This document shows, piece by piece, positions 44,587 through 52,995 of a DNA stretch of 64,000 nucleotides (position 1 is the first letter of the stretch; every line of letters starts with the position of its first letter). Both the position numbers and the translations under genes were made by a program. Below the pieces are notes generated by a model. The model did not search any database, was not told the origin of the DNA, and was given only the letters and a program-made list of their open reading frames with translations. The DNA comes from Dolosigranulum pigrum ATCC 51524. Lineage in GTDB: Bacteria > Bacillota > Bacilli > Lactobacillales > Carnobacteriaceae_A. The DNA lies in the NCBI RefSeq assembly GCF_000245815.1, contig NZ_JH601103.1, forward strand, positions 569,254 through 633,253, given 5' to 3'.

Positions 44587-45519
44587 GTGAGCGGAGTAAG
44601 AAAGCGAGCTTGGTTAGCAGGTTTAGCAACTGTGGGATTATGCTTAGGTGCATGTAGTAACGAGGCAACTAGTCAGCCAGCAGCTGATAGTCAAGGAGCA
44701 GGGTTGGACGTGGTAACGAGTTTTTATCCAACGTATGCTATTACTAAGGAAGTATCAGGCGACTTGAATGATGTGCGAATGATTAACTCAGGAGCTGGAA
44801 TTCATGGGTTCGAACCATCTGCTGAAGATGTCGCAGCAATTGCTGATAGTGATATCTTCGTTTACTATTCAGGAATACTTGAAAGTTGGGCAGGTCGCTT
44901 AGAAGATGCAGTTGAAACAGATGTTCGGAAAGTGGAGGCAAGTAGTACCCAAGAATTAATTGCTGTCGAAGGGTTGGAAGAATTTGATGATGCCAGTGCG
45001 AAGGATCCACATTCTTGGTTAGATCCATTGATGGCAGCTGAATCTGCTCGATATATTGCAGATGAATTGTCAGAAGTAGATCCAGAACAGGCAGATTACT
45101 ATAAACAAAATGCAGCTGACTTTGCGGAAACAGCCCAAGCCTTGGTTGATGAGTACGAGCCAAAGTTCAAAGAATTAGAGCATAAGACATTCGTGACACA
45201 ACATACAGCCTTTTCTTACTTAGCGGAGCGATTTGGGCTGAAACAGCTTGGTATTGCAGGTATTGATGGGGATGTCGAGCCAAGTCCGAAACAAATGGCT
45301 GAAATTAAGGCCTTTATGGAAGAACGTGGCGTGAAGACCATCTTCGTCGAGCCGAATGTGAGCGATAAGACAGCACAGACCTTAGCTGCTGAAACAGGTG
45401 CGAAAGTAGAAATGTTGAGCCCCTTGGAGTATGATCCACAAAATACGGATTCTTATTTAGACAACTTGGAAGCCCAACTCGAGACATTATATCAATCATT
45501 AAAAGCGGAGGAATCATAA
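44587..45519 (+). CDS. Zinc-binding lipoprotein of the AdcA-II/Lmb type
   Basis: Start GTG 44587 with GGGAAGGA upstream; the frame is open to 44515 but through promoter sequence. 310 residues. Lipoprotein signal with LGAC (Cys23). Cluster A-I metal-binding fold: histidines in GAGIHGFEPSAEDV, KDPHSWLDPL and VTQHTAFSYL, with an acidic fourth ligand expected near EPNVSDKTA or the Glu-rich end. The long His-rich loop of AdcA/ZnuA is missing, as in AdcA-II. Captures Zn(II) at the cell surface for an AdcBC-type permease that is not in the window. Overlap with a histidine-triad gene is exactly the pneumococcal adcAII-pht layout. Confidence 0.9.
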   Translation: MSGVRKRAWLAGLATVGLCLGACSNEATSQPAADSQGAGLDVVTSFYPTYAITKEVSGDLNDVRMINSGAGIHGFEPSAEDVAAIADSDIFVYYSGILESWAGRLEDAVETDVRKVEASSTQELIAVEGLEEFDDASAKDPHSWLDPLMAAESARYIADELSEVDPEQADYYKQNAADFAETAQALVDEYEPKFKELEHKTFVTQHTAFSYLAERFGLKQLGIAGIDGDVEPSPKQMAEIKAFMEERGVKTIFVEPNVSDKTAQTLAAETGAKVEMLSPLEYDPQNTDSYLDNLEAQLETLYQSLKAEES

Positions 45520-45522
45520 GTT

Positions 45523-48500
45523 ATGGAAAAAACAAATATTAAGAAGATTATCTTAGGATCACTGGCCAGTGCCGTTATCTTCGGTGGGGGCTACTATACT
45601 AATCACTTAATAACAGGTGAAACCGATAATAGCTCTGACAGTGGTATTCAGTATATTGAAAGTAGTAAAAGTGCAGGAGCTACAAGTGAAAAAACGCCTG
45701 AACAAGTGAGTCATGATGAAGCGATCGATGCTGAACAGATTGTTGTTAAGATTATGGATGATGGTTATGTGACATCGCACGGTGACCACTACCACTTCTT
45801 CTCCGGGAAAGTACCTTTTGACGCGATTATTAGTGAAGAACTAGTGATTAAAGATTATGAGCTCAATGAAGATGATATTATTAGCGAGCACCAAGATGGT
45901 TACATTGTTAAAGTAAAAGGTGAATACTACCTATACTTAAAAGAACCAGATAAAGCTAAAAATGTTCGTACGAAAGAAGAAATTGCCGAACAGCAAAAAA
46001 TTACAGGCTTACATGATGGGGAAGGCAAACAATCTGGTGGTGGGAACGATCATGACCATGCACCATTATCACCAGAAGTGAAGAAACAAGTCAGTCAAGC
46101 TAAAGCAAGCGGTCGTTATACAACAGATGATGGGTACGTCTTTACAGCCGGTAGTATCGTTCGTGATACCGGTGATGCCTACATTGTTGCCCATGATGAT
46201 CACTTCCACTATGTACCAAAAGCTCACTTATCAGCGAGTGAATTAGCAGCAGCACGTGCATTCCTTGGTGGTGGCGGAGGATCATCTCACGCACAGTCAG
46301 GCCGTCAAAACAACACAACAGGTGGCAATCGCAAACAATCACCAAATTACACACAACAAGGATCTAACCGTCCAAGTGTTAACCCACAACCAGGTCAAAA
46401 ACCACAAGCGGGTAACCAAAGTCAAGGACACCAACATAACAACGGACAAACAGGCCATTCTAAACGTCCAGACAAAGCACCATCAAGCTCTGACTTGAAA
46501 GCACTTGTCCAAAAAGTATTCGATATGGATCCAAGTAAACGTCATAAAGAAGGCGATGGATTGGTCTTTAACCCATTAGAGATAACAGATTATGTGGATG
46601 GCTTTGGATTTGTTCAACCGCATGGCGATCACCACCACGTGATTCCAGAAGGTAAACTATCTGATGCGGAAAAAGAAGCTGCCCATGCGGTTGTCAATGC
46701 GCGTAAAGCAGGACAGAAGTTACCGAAAATGGCGGATAAACCAAGCAAAGGTCAATCACAGCCACAAAAACCACAAAAGCCAAACAAAGAAGAATCACCA
46801 AAACAGCCAGAAAAACCAGCTGAAGACAACAAAGATCAAGAAAAACCAGGTAAAGATTCAAATGCAGTTGATCCGAAGAAAGATCCATTGGCATACTATG
46901 AAAGCTTAAAAGCTGAATTAGTTATTAAACCAGCGGACTTACCGTACAACTTGCAGTACTTGACTGAATATGTTGAAGGATTATTCATTATTCCACACCA
47001 CGATCACTACCACAATATTAGTGTTCAACAAATCATAGGTAATGATAGTGACCGTGAATACTTCTTGAAAGGTCATAGTGCTGAAGATGTCTTGAAGACA
47101 GCTAAATACTTGGCTGAAAATCCAGATGCACGACCAAAAGGTAAAGATGGTTGGGGTGACTCAGCCGGTGAAGAACCAGCTGAAGTAGATGAATTAGCAG
47201 ATGAGAAGAAAATGGATTACTTGGCAGAGAAATATGGCGTCGACCGTAATGATCTTAGCCAATTCCAACGTATTATCAACACAGTAACTATTACAAAAGA
47301 TGGCGAAAGTATTGATATTAACTTGTCAGACTTAAAAGTTGAAGGCGATAAAGTAACGCCACTTGTTGAATTACCAGAATTTGGTCAGAAACAAGGAGAA
47401 AAACCAGCTGATTCAACAGACAACAAAGAACAAGAAAAACCTGCAGATGAAGAATCAAAAGAAAAACCAGGTAAAGAAGAGTCAACGGATGATCATGATG
47501 AAAACCACGAATCGACTCCTCAATCTGAACGCAAAGGTAAGCCAAACTCACAAATTGTTTACTCACCGGAAGAAATTGCTAAAGCAAAAGCAGCCGGCAA
47601 GTATACAACATCTGATGGATACATCTTTGATGCCAATGATATTGACCGTAAAGCGGGGAATGGGTACATTGTGCCTCATATGGACCACACTCACTACATT
47701 CCAATTAAAGACTTATCACCTGCTGAACAAAAAGCAGCTGAAGAAGTATTAAAAGCTCGTGGTGGTGACAAGAAACAAGAGAAGCCAGAAAACTTATCAG
47801 CAGACAGTCCAGAAGCAATTTACAACCGATTGAAAGCTGAAAAAGTCATTGAATTGACGAAATTACCATTCTACTTGCGCTTCGTAACGGAGTATGCAGA
47901 TGGGACGTTCATTATTCCGCACGATGACCACTTCCACAACATTACAGTGAAAGATATTCTTGAGAGTGATAAAGTTTACTTGAAAGGTCATAAACCGGAA
48001 GATATCATTAAGACAGCGAAATGGTTGGTGGAAAACCCATCTGAGCAACCAACACCAGGTGAAGATGATTGGTGGCACTCAGAAGGCGCTACGTCAGAAG
48101 AGCAGAAAGAACTAACTGATGAGAAGAAAATGCAATACTTGGCGGACAAATACAAGGTAGATCGTCACAATATGTCAGAATTCTTCCGTCTCGGTGAAAA
48201 AGTTACGATTACAAAAGACGATGAAAGTATTGAAATTGACTTGGGTGACTTAAAAGTTGAAGGCAACAAAGTAACACCACTTGTTAAATTGCCAGAATTT
48301 GGTCAGAAGAAAGCAGAAGACAAAAAAGATGAAAAAGAGAAGCAGGAACCAAAACAGGAACAACAAAAACAGCCAGAGAAACCAGCTGTAAATAACCAAA
48401 ATACACCTGCTCCTCAACCAAAAGAAGCGGCACAACCAAGTGCTCCACAAACACCAGAAAAACCAGTGGAGGCACCACAACCTGCACCAGAAGAAAAACA

Positions 48501-48552
48501 ACCAGAACAAGCACCACAAGCCCAAGAACCAAAGCAAGAAGAAGCTGAATAA
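45523..48552 (+). CDS. Histidine-triad (Pht) surface protein
   Basis: 1,009 residues, starting 3 bp after the lipoprotein gene, RBS GGAGG. N-terminal hydrophobic segment IILGSLASAVIFGGGYYTNH acts as signal or anchor. Six HxxHxH triads: HGDHYHF (about 86), HDDHFHYVP (about 224), HGDHHHVIPE (about 367), HHDHYHNIS (about 492), HMDHTHYIP (about 719) and HDDHFHNI (about 800). They sit in repeated domains, with Pro/Lys/Glu-rich linkers between. Regions around 450-640 and 770-950 are near duplicates (YFLKGH/VYLKGHKPEDIIKTAKWL). Pht proteins scavenge zinc for AdcA-II and bind host factors in streptococci. Ends in a Pro/Gln/Glu-rich tail with no LPxTG. Confidence 0.92.
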   Translation: MEKTNIKKIILGSLASAVIFGGGYYTNHLITGETDNSSDSGIQYIESSKSAGATSEKTPEQVSHDEAIDAEQIVVKIMDDGYVTSHGDHYHFFSGKVPFDAIISEELVIKDYELNEDDIISEHQDGYIVKVKGEYYLYLKEPDKAKNVRTKEEIAEQQKITGLHDGEGKQSGGGNDHDHAPLSPEVKKQVSQAKASGRYTTDDGYVFTAGSIVRDTGDAYIVAHDDHFHYVPKAHLSASELAAARAFLGGGGGSSHAQSGRQNNTTGGNRKQSPNYTQQGSNRPSVNPQPGQKPQAGNQSQGHQHNNGQTGHSKRPDKAPSSSDLKALVQKVFDMDPSKRHKEGDGLVFNPLEITDYVDGFGFVQPHGDHHHVIPEGKLSDAEKEAAHAVVNARKAGQKLPKMADKPSKGQSQPQKPQKPNKEESPKQPEKPAEDNKDQEKPGKDSNAVDPKKDPLAYYESLKAELVIKPADLPYNLQYLTEYVEGLFIIPHHDHYHNISVQQIIGNDSDREYFLKGHSAEDVLKTAKYLAENPDARPKGKDGWGDSAGEEPAEVDELADEKKMDYLAEKYGVDRNDLSQFQRIINTVTITKDGESIDINLSDLKVEGDKVTPLVELPEFGQKQGEKPADSTDNKEQEKPADEESKEKPGKEESTDDHDENHESTPQSERKGKPNSQIVYSPEEIAKAKAAGKYTTSDGYIFDANDIDRKAGNGYIVPHMDHTHYIPIKDLSPAEQKAAEEVLKARGGDKKQEKPENLSADSPEAIYNRLKAEKVIELTKLPFYLRFVTEYADGTFIIPHDDHFHNITVKDILESDKVYLKGHKPEDIIKTAKWLVENPSEQPTPGEDDWWHSEGATSEEQKELTDEKKMQYLADKYKVDRHNMSEFFRLGEKVTITKDDESIEIDLGDLKVEGNKVTPLVKLPEFGQKKAEDKKDEKEKQEPKQEQQKQPEKPAVNNQNTPAPQPKEAAQPSAPQTPEKPVEAPQPAPEEKQPEQAPQAQEPKQEEAE

Positions 48553-48570
48553 GTATCATTGAATAGTCTT

Positions 48571-48602
48571 AAGCCCCTACACATAAAATGTAGGGGCTTT
48601 TT
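48571..48602 (+). terminator. Terminator of the zinc operon
   Basis: AAGCCCCTACA / TGTAGGGGCTT, 11 perfect pairs over a 7-nt loop, followed by TTTT. Confidence 0.95.
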
Positions 48603-48735
48603 AGATACAAATAAATTAACGGGAGTAGTGTTCAGTTGGAGGTAGGTCTTTACCATTTCCTAGAGGGGATATGACAATTAGAGTCGTTAAAATGAAAGTT
48701 ATAGATATTAACTTCAATAATTTATTTATATAAAT

Positions 48736-49614
48736 TTATTCCTTTTTATAATTGTTCAATTCGTTCAGTCGTAATTCTGTTAAGTTTTTGAATTGCTCAT
48801 TCTGCTTTATGGTAAATAGACTTTTAGCGTGTAGATAGTACTGATGTGCTGATTTGAATTCCTTAATACGTTGAAAGAATAACCCTTTTTGATAATAAAA
48901 ATCTCCCAATAAGAACAGAGAATTATGTTCAATTAAAAGATCAATTCCTTCATTCAAGCTATTCAATGTCTCTTCTCTATGCTGCAGTTTGTTAGATATC
49001 AATGAATAGTTAAATAAAAATTTTGCACGTATTTTAAAATCAATGGTTTCATTATTGGTAAGTTCTATTGTCTGGTAGATTATATTTAGTGCTTCTCCGA
49101 ATTGCTCATCTAAATAAAACAACCTGACGCGAGCGTTGACAATTTCCAGAGATAACTCCGGTTGTTCTTTTGGAGAAATATCAATTGCTTCCAGCATATC
49201 TAGAGCTTTTTGGATATCTTGATATTGATGATAATAAAGTGTAGCGTTGATCCACTGAAAAAATGTTACTTCATAATTACTAGAAGCTCGATTGATTTCT
49301 TCTTGATGTTTTTCGATCAGTAATTCTAACGCATGATAATTTCTGTGTTCCAATAACTTTCGGATCTCTGAGATTAGTTGAAAGTTAGTCTTCACTTTAG
49401 GAGAGACTAAAGTGTCAGATTCTTGCACGGACTGATTAATTAATTCATTTAACGGCAGTTGTAATCGCTCAGCAATTTTCTCAAGCTTTTGCATGCTAAG
49501 TTGATTATCTCCGTTTTCAAGCTTACTAATTAATGGTTGTGCACAGATCCCTTTTGCTAGATCTTGTTGGGTTAGATTTAATTCCTTGCGTCGTCGTTTG
49601 ATAAGCGTACTAAT
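48736..49614 (-). CDS. Rgg/PlcR-type peptide-responsive transcriptional regulator
   Basis: The first ATG in frame is at 49494, but that would delete the DNA-binding domain. The frame continues upstream as TLIKRRRKELNLTQQDLAKG, ICAQPLISKLENGDNQLS, a full helix-turn-helix of the Rgg/PlcR (RRNPP) family. The only codon well placed for initiation is ATT at 49614-49612, 8 nt after GGGAGG (49628-49623). That gives 292 residues: HTH at about 5-60, then TPR-like helices (ALDMLEAIDISPKEQPELSL, EEHNSLFLLGDFYYQKGLFF-type repeats). RRNPP proteins bind short exported peptides. Divergent from an ABC exporter, its likely target; intergenic repeats may be the operator. Confidence 0.82.
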   Translation of the reverse strand: MSTLIKRRRKELNLTQQDLAKGICAQPLISKLENGDNQLSMQKLEKIAERLQLPLNELINQSVQESDTLVSPKVKTNFQLISEIRKLLEHRNYHALELLIEKHQEEINRASSNYEVTFFQWINATLYYHQYQDIQKALDMLEAIDISPKEQPELSLEIVNARVRLFYLDEQFGEALNIIYQTIELTNNETIDFKIRAKFLFNYSLISNKLQHREETLNSLNEGIDLLIEHNSLFLLGDFYYQKGLFFQRIKEFKSAHQYYLHAKSLFTIKQNEQFKNLTELRLNELNNYKKE

Positions 49615-49635
49615 TGTGTAAACCTCCCGTCATCC

Positions 49636-49740
49636 TTATTCAAATATAATGATACTATTTATTCAAATAAATTTCAATAAAATAAATAAAATATTCGATT
49701 TGTTAGAATATATAGGATATAATATATTTATTCAGAATAA
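49636..49740. promoter_or_regulatory. Intergenic control region with repeated TTATTCAAATA elements
   Basis: TTATTCAAATA occurs at 49636-49646 and 49659-49669 (23 bp apart), and a palindromic variant TTATTCAGAATAA lies at 49728-49740. TATAAT at 49718-49723 is a likely -10 for the exporter. The repeats are candidates for the Rgg-type operator. Confidence 0.5.
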
Positions 49741-49792
49741 TTAATTGGAATATACGCGTATTTCTGGAAATAAATATAGGAGGTTATTTAGT

Positions 49793-49813
49793 ATGGAGGA
49801 GTTAGACACTTGA
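49793..49813 (+). CDS. Six-codon leader ORF (MEELDT)
   Basis: ATG 49793 has AGGAGG 9 nt upstream and encodes MEELDT, then TGA. That stop overlaps the TTG start of the exporter (TTGA), and the leader's second and third codons (GAGGAG) are the exporter's RBS. This looks like a translational coupling device, so it is probably regulatory and not a functional peptide. Confidence 0.5.
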   Translation: MEELDT

Positions 49814-51435
49814 AATCCATTATTAGATTTAGTTCCAAAAAACAATTTATTAATTCAATTATAGGATTGATTATGGCCAGTGTGGAAGGTTTCTTGTTGC
49901 CGTTGACTATCCGGATTATTACAGATGGTTTAACAGCTGGGGATTTTAATAGTTTATTAATGGGAACTTTACTGGGCATCGGTGGCTTTATACTATTTGG
50001 TTTTGGTGGATATTTTTACCAGATAAGTATGGCTAAACTGATTAAATCATATAATGTAAATGTAAAGACATTAGCATATAAACATTTTTTACAGTATTAC
50101 AGTGAAGATGGGAAGGAGCGAGGATCTGATAGGTTATCATTTATTCAAAATGATTTAAAGTTGTTAGAAGACAATTATGTGACTTCTTATATGCGCATGA
50201 TCCAAACTGTTTTATTAGCAAGTGTGGCAATAATTTACGTAGCGGTCACGAATGTTACGTTATCCGCTATCTTTATTGCCTTTGCGTTCATGCCAATGAT
50301 TTTGCCGAGGTTTACTCAACCGATTATTCAACGAGCCTCTAGAGAGTGGACGAAGCAAAATGAACAGACGACCAAAGAGTTAACAGAAGATATACAAGGC
50401 GCACCGTCGATTAAAAGTTACGGTCGTGAGGAAACATTTTTCCGCCGACTAAAGCATCAATTCATACACTCAGAGGATAGCTTAGTTCAGATGACCAAAG
50501 CACAAGGCGGATCTAACACCGCTGCATACGTTCTGTCAATGATTGCAAGTATTATTCCGTTATTTATCGGGGGGTTATTTGTCTTGAATGGACATATCGC
50601 AGTCGGGGCGCTTATTTCGATTTTTATGGCGAGTGACCGCATTGCCAATCCGCTCACTGTAGCCGTTCAGTGCTACAACAAGCTAGCCACCACCAAAGAC
50701 ATCAGACAGAAATTGACCACAATGGCAGCCGAGACTGATCCTCACTTTCAGCAATACACATACGATCAGTCTATTTTACCAATTCAACTTAATCACGTAT
50801 CCTTCAGCCACGGAGATACTCAGATTTTTGACAACCTTGATTTAGCTATCACATCCAGCGAAAAGATTTTACTTATGGGACAATCGGGCTCAGGAAAGAC
50901 AACTTTTCTGAAGATTATCCAAGGATTGCTTCAAGTCGATTCAGGTGAGGTAACTTATGATGGACAGGTCTTGGATAATCAGGCATTAAAACAACATATT
51001 AGCTACATTAGACAGAAGCCAATTATCTTTGACGACAGTATTGCGTTCAATATTATGTTGGGAGAAGATTTCTCAGATCAGTCGCTTCAAAAAGCGATTG
51101 AGTTGGCGGGGCTGACTGATTTAATTCAAGATAAGGGACTGGATTATGTTGTCGGGGAGCAAGGGAAACACTTATCCGGTGGGCAGAATCAACGGATTGA
51201 AATTGCTCGAGCTATTATTCGTCAGCGTCAGGTTCTTATTGCCGATGAGATCACTGCAGCTTTAGATAACCGAACCGCACACAGTATTCACCGAACGTTA
51301 TTTAACCTACCGCAGACGGTGATTGAAGTGAATCATCATACAACGGCGGAACAGTTGAGTCAGTATGATGCGGTGTATCAATTAGAAGGTAATAGGATGA
51401 ATCGAGTAGGTGATAGTAAATATAATGAATATTAG
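49810..51435 (+). CDS. ABC exporter, fused membrane and ATPase domains
   Basis: TTG start 49810, 8 nt after GGAGGAG. 541 residues: six membrane helices in the first ~310, then a nucleotide-binding domain with Walker A MGQSGSGKTT, signature HLSGGQNQRIEI, Walker B VLIADEITAALD and the H-loop region EVNHHTTAEQL. There is no N-terminal C39 peptidase. Type IV (half-size) exporters like this secrete small peptides or lipids. The divergent Rgg-type gene and the small hydrophobic ORFs behind it suggest peptide export or self-resistance. In Walker B the usual catalytic Glu is present (ADE). Confidence 0.85.
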   Translation: MKSIIRFSSKKQFINSIIGLIMASVEGFLLPLTIRIITDGLTAGDFNSLLMGTLLGIGGFILFGFGGYFYQISMAKLIKSYNVNVKTLAYKHFLQYYSEDGKERGSDRLSFIQNDLKLLEDNYVTSYMRMIQTVLLASVAIIYVAVTNVTLSAIFIAFAFMPMILPRFTQPIIQRASREWTKQNEQTTKELTEDIQGAPSIKSYGREETFFRRLKHQFIHSEDSLVQMTKAQGGSNTAAYVLSMIASIIPLFIGGLFVLNGHIAVGALISIFMASDRIANPLTVAVQCYNKLATTKDIRQKLTTMAAETDPHFQQYTYDQSILPIQLNHVSFSHGDTQIFDNLDLAITSSEKILLMGQSGSGKTTFLKIIQGLLQVDSGEVTYDGQVLDNQALKQHISYIRQKPIIFDDSIAFNIMLGEDFSDQSLQKAIELAGLTDLIQDKGLDYVVGEQGKHLSGGQNQRIEIARAIIRQRQVLIADEITAALDNRTAHSIHRTLFNLPQTVIEVNHHTTAEQLSQYDAVYQLEGNRMNRVGDSKYNEY

Positions 51436-51757
51436 TGTATACTTACTTTATGAAGAACATACATTACTGGTTTATATGATAGTTCCATTTATTGGCTATG
51501 TGTTTTCATATTTCAATCTAATATTATCTATACCGTCATATTATAAATTTGAGGTAGGTGGATCTAATGCTATGTCTATTGTATTTTTAGCTTTTATAAT
51601 GTTGTTAGTTTATTTGATTAGAGAGATTGATATTAAATATGTTAATATAATAATGAGAATAAATCCAACTATTCATGCTTTGGTTTTTTTAACAATTGTT
51701 TTAGGAGTATTTATATTGTCTATTGTAGTTTCTATTAAATCATTTAATTTTAAATAA
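51425..51757 (+). CDS. Small membrane protein, three helices
   Basis: Starts at ATG 51425 within the last codons of the exporter (GTG 51410 is an alternative), giving 110 residues. Three hydrophobic segments: LVYMIVPFIGYVFSYFNLIL, AMSIVFLAFIMLLVYLI and IHALVFLTIVLGVFILSIVV. Short charged links between them (REIDIKYVNIIMRINPT). No recognised family. The overlap with the exporter argues for co-translation and a role in the same system, for example immunity or export accessory. Confidence 0.55.
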   Translation: MNISVYLLYEEHTLLVYMIVPFIGYVFSYFNLILSIPSYYKFEVGGSNAMSIVFLAFIMLLVYLIREIDIKYVNIIMRINPTIHALVFLTIVLGVFILSIVVSIKSFNFK

Positions 51758-51776
51758 ATTTTGGAGGGTGAGTTAA

Positions 51777-51943
51777 ATGAATAAAAAAAGAGTATAAGAA
51801 TTATTAGTGTACTTTTTTCTATTCTTGGAATAGGTTTGGTTATATATTTTTGGGTCATAGAAAAAAGAGAATTGCTTTTTATTGCCATGTTTCCTACAAT
51901 TCTTGGTGTGATTTTACAGATATATCAAAATAAACTCGAATAG
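51777..51943 (+). pseudogene. Small two-helix membrane protein gene with a one-base frameshift
   Basis: Strong RBS GGAGGGTGAG before ATG 51777. As sequenced it reads MNKKRV and stops. If the A7 run (51783-51789) were A8, it would read MNKKKSIRIISVLFSILG, then IGLVIYFWVIEKRELLFIAM, ending LGVILQIYQNKLE at TAG 51941-51943 (55 residues, two helices). The coherent continuation and good RBS suggest a gene that is intact or only just broken. Confidence 0.5.
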
Positions 51944-51950
51944 TTCGAAC

Positions 51951-52148
51951 TTGGGTTATAGAGTTTTAGTAGAAACTTTTGATGAAGTTCTATTAAGTGA
52001 TATCTCTGTAGTTACTGATATTTACATCATTATAATTGTTGGAATTAGAGAAAATGGTATTTGCAGTGTTGGATTAGGAACATCTAGAAATTTATATGAT
52101 GCCTTTTATAAAAGCATGGGAGAAGCTATGGGGAGTTGTTGGATATAA
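51951..52148 (+). pseudogene. Short fragment resembling the end of a YcaO-type protein
   Basis: TTG-initiated frame of 65 codons without a good RBS. TDIYIIIIVGIRENGICSVG, then LGTSRNLYDAFYKSMGEAMG, resembles the C-terminal beta-strand, GxGxS and A-x-x-K-x-x-x-E pattern of YcaO cyclodehydratases, which make azoline or thioamide RiPPs. Nothing else of such an enzyme is present. Either a remnant of a larger RiPP gene or a chance resemblance. Confidence 0.3.
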
Positions 52149-52203
52149 GGTAAATATTTACCTTTTCCATAAAGTATAGACAAGAACTAAAAAAGAAATG
52201 AGC

Positions 52204-52231
52204 TCCTTAAGACAATTAAGAATCTTAAGGA
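52204..52231 (+). promoter_or_regulatory. Hairpin before the ABC-2 permease gene
   Basis: TCCTTAAG pairs perfectly with CTTAAGGA over a 12-nt loop, 5 nt before the RBS AAAGGAG. The left-arm sequence CTCCTT could alternatively pair with that RBS. Confidence 0.45.
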
Positions 52232-52246
52232 CAAAGGAGTAAGGCA

Positions 52247-52984
52247 ATGAACAAAATAACAACATTGATGAAAATGATATTTAAACACTCGTTAGCTTAC
52301 AAAATTGTATTTGTATATACATTTGCAGCCCCTATTCTTTACATGTTTTTTGAAATGTGGAATGATCCTGTGAATTATCAAGTAAATACCACAGAAGAGT
52401 ACATCACTGTGTATGTGCCATATATTGCGTTTATTGTTGTGACTAATATTATCAATAACATATCCATGAAGACGTTAATCTATCGAGAGAGTGGGTTTTA
52501 TAAAATAATATCCTATGTAGCGAGCAATCAATATATCTTTTATTTATCAATAGCTATTGTTCAATACGCTTTAACAATTATCCAAGTGGTTTTATTTTGG
52601 GGAATTGTGGCTATTTTTTTAGGCAATTATAGTTTGTATCACTTGTTGATAGTCCTATCTATTTCAACATTAGTGTTTATCCCCTTAATGAGCGTGTTTG
52701 GGTGCATAACAATACTAAAGGTAAAACAAGAAACATTAAGTGTGATGGGAGCCGTTATTTTAGCGTGTATGTTCTTTTTACTGCAATTTGATGGGGATAA
52801 TTGGTGGCAATTGCTACTACTCGGCCTGAATCCATTGAAGTATGTGCTGATCGTGGGTGAGTTATTTGGCGGGCAAGGCGGAGATATATTTATCATTTCA
52901 TTAATATCATTTGTTTATCTTGCGGTCGGCTATTATAGCATATATAAATTTAGCATTGATCCGTACGAAAATAGGATAGTTTAG
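52247..52984 (+). CDS. ABC-2 type permease
   Basis: 245 residues, six helices: about 20-35, 50-70, 95-125 (YIFYLSIAIVQYALTIIQVV), 130-160, 165-185 and 215-235. RBS AAAGGAG before ATG 52247. The NPLKYVLIVGELFGGQGGD loop before the last helix is common in bacteriocin-resistance and peptide ABC-2 permeases. The ATPase follows 11 bp later. It probably works with the regulator and exporter upstream as a second, half-size transporter of the island. Confidence 0.8.
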   Translation: MNKITTLMKMIFKHSLAYKIVFVYTFAAPILYMFFEMWNDPVNYQVNTTEEYITVYVPYIAFIVVTNIINNISMKTLIYRESGFYKIISYVASNQYIFYLSIAIVQYALTIIQVVLFWGIVAIFLGNYSLYHLLIVLSISTLVFIPLMSVFGCITILKVKQETLSVMGAVILACMFFLLQFDGDNWWQLLLLGLNPLKYVLIVGELFGGQGGDIFIISLISFVYLAVGYYSIYKFSIDPYENRIV

Positions 52985-52995
52985 GAGATGAAATA

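Noticed and set aside
46142..48559. Long minus-strand frames opposite the histidine-triad gene
   Set aside because: Shadow frames of a repetitive Pro/Gln/Lys-rich gene; no RBS, low-complexity Leu/Val text.
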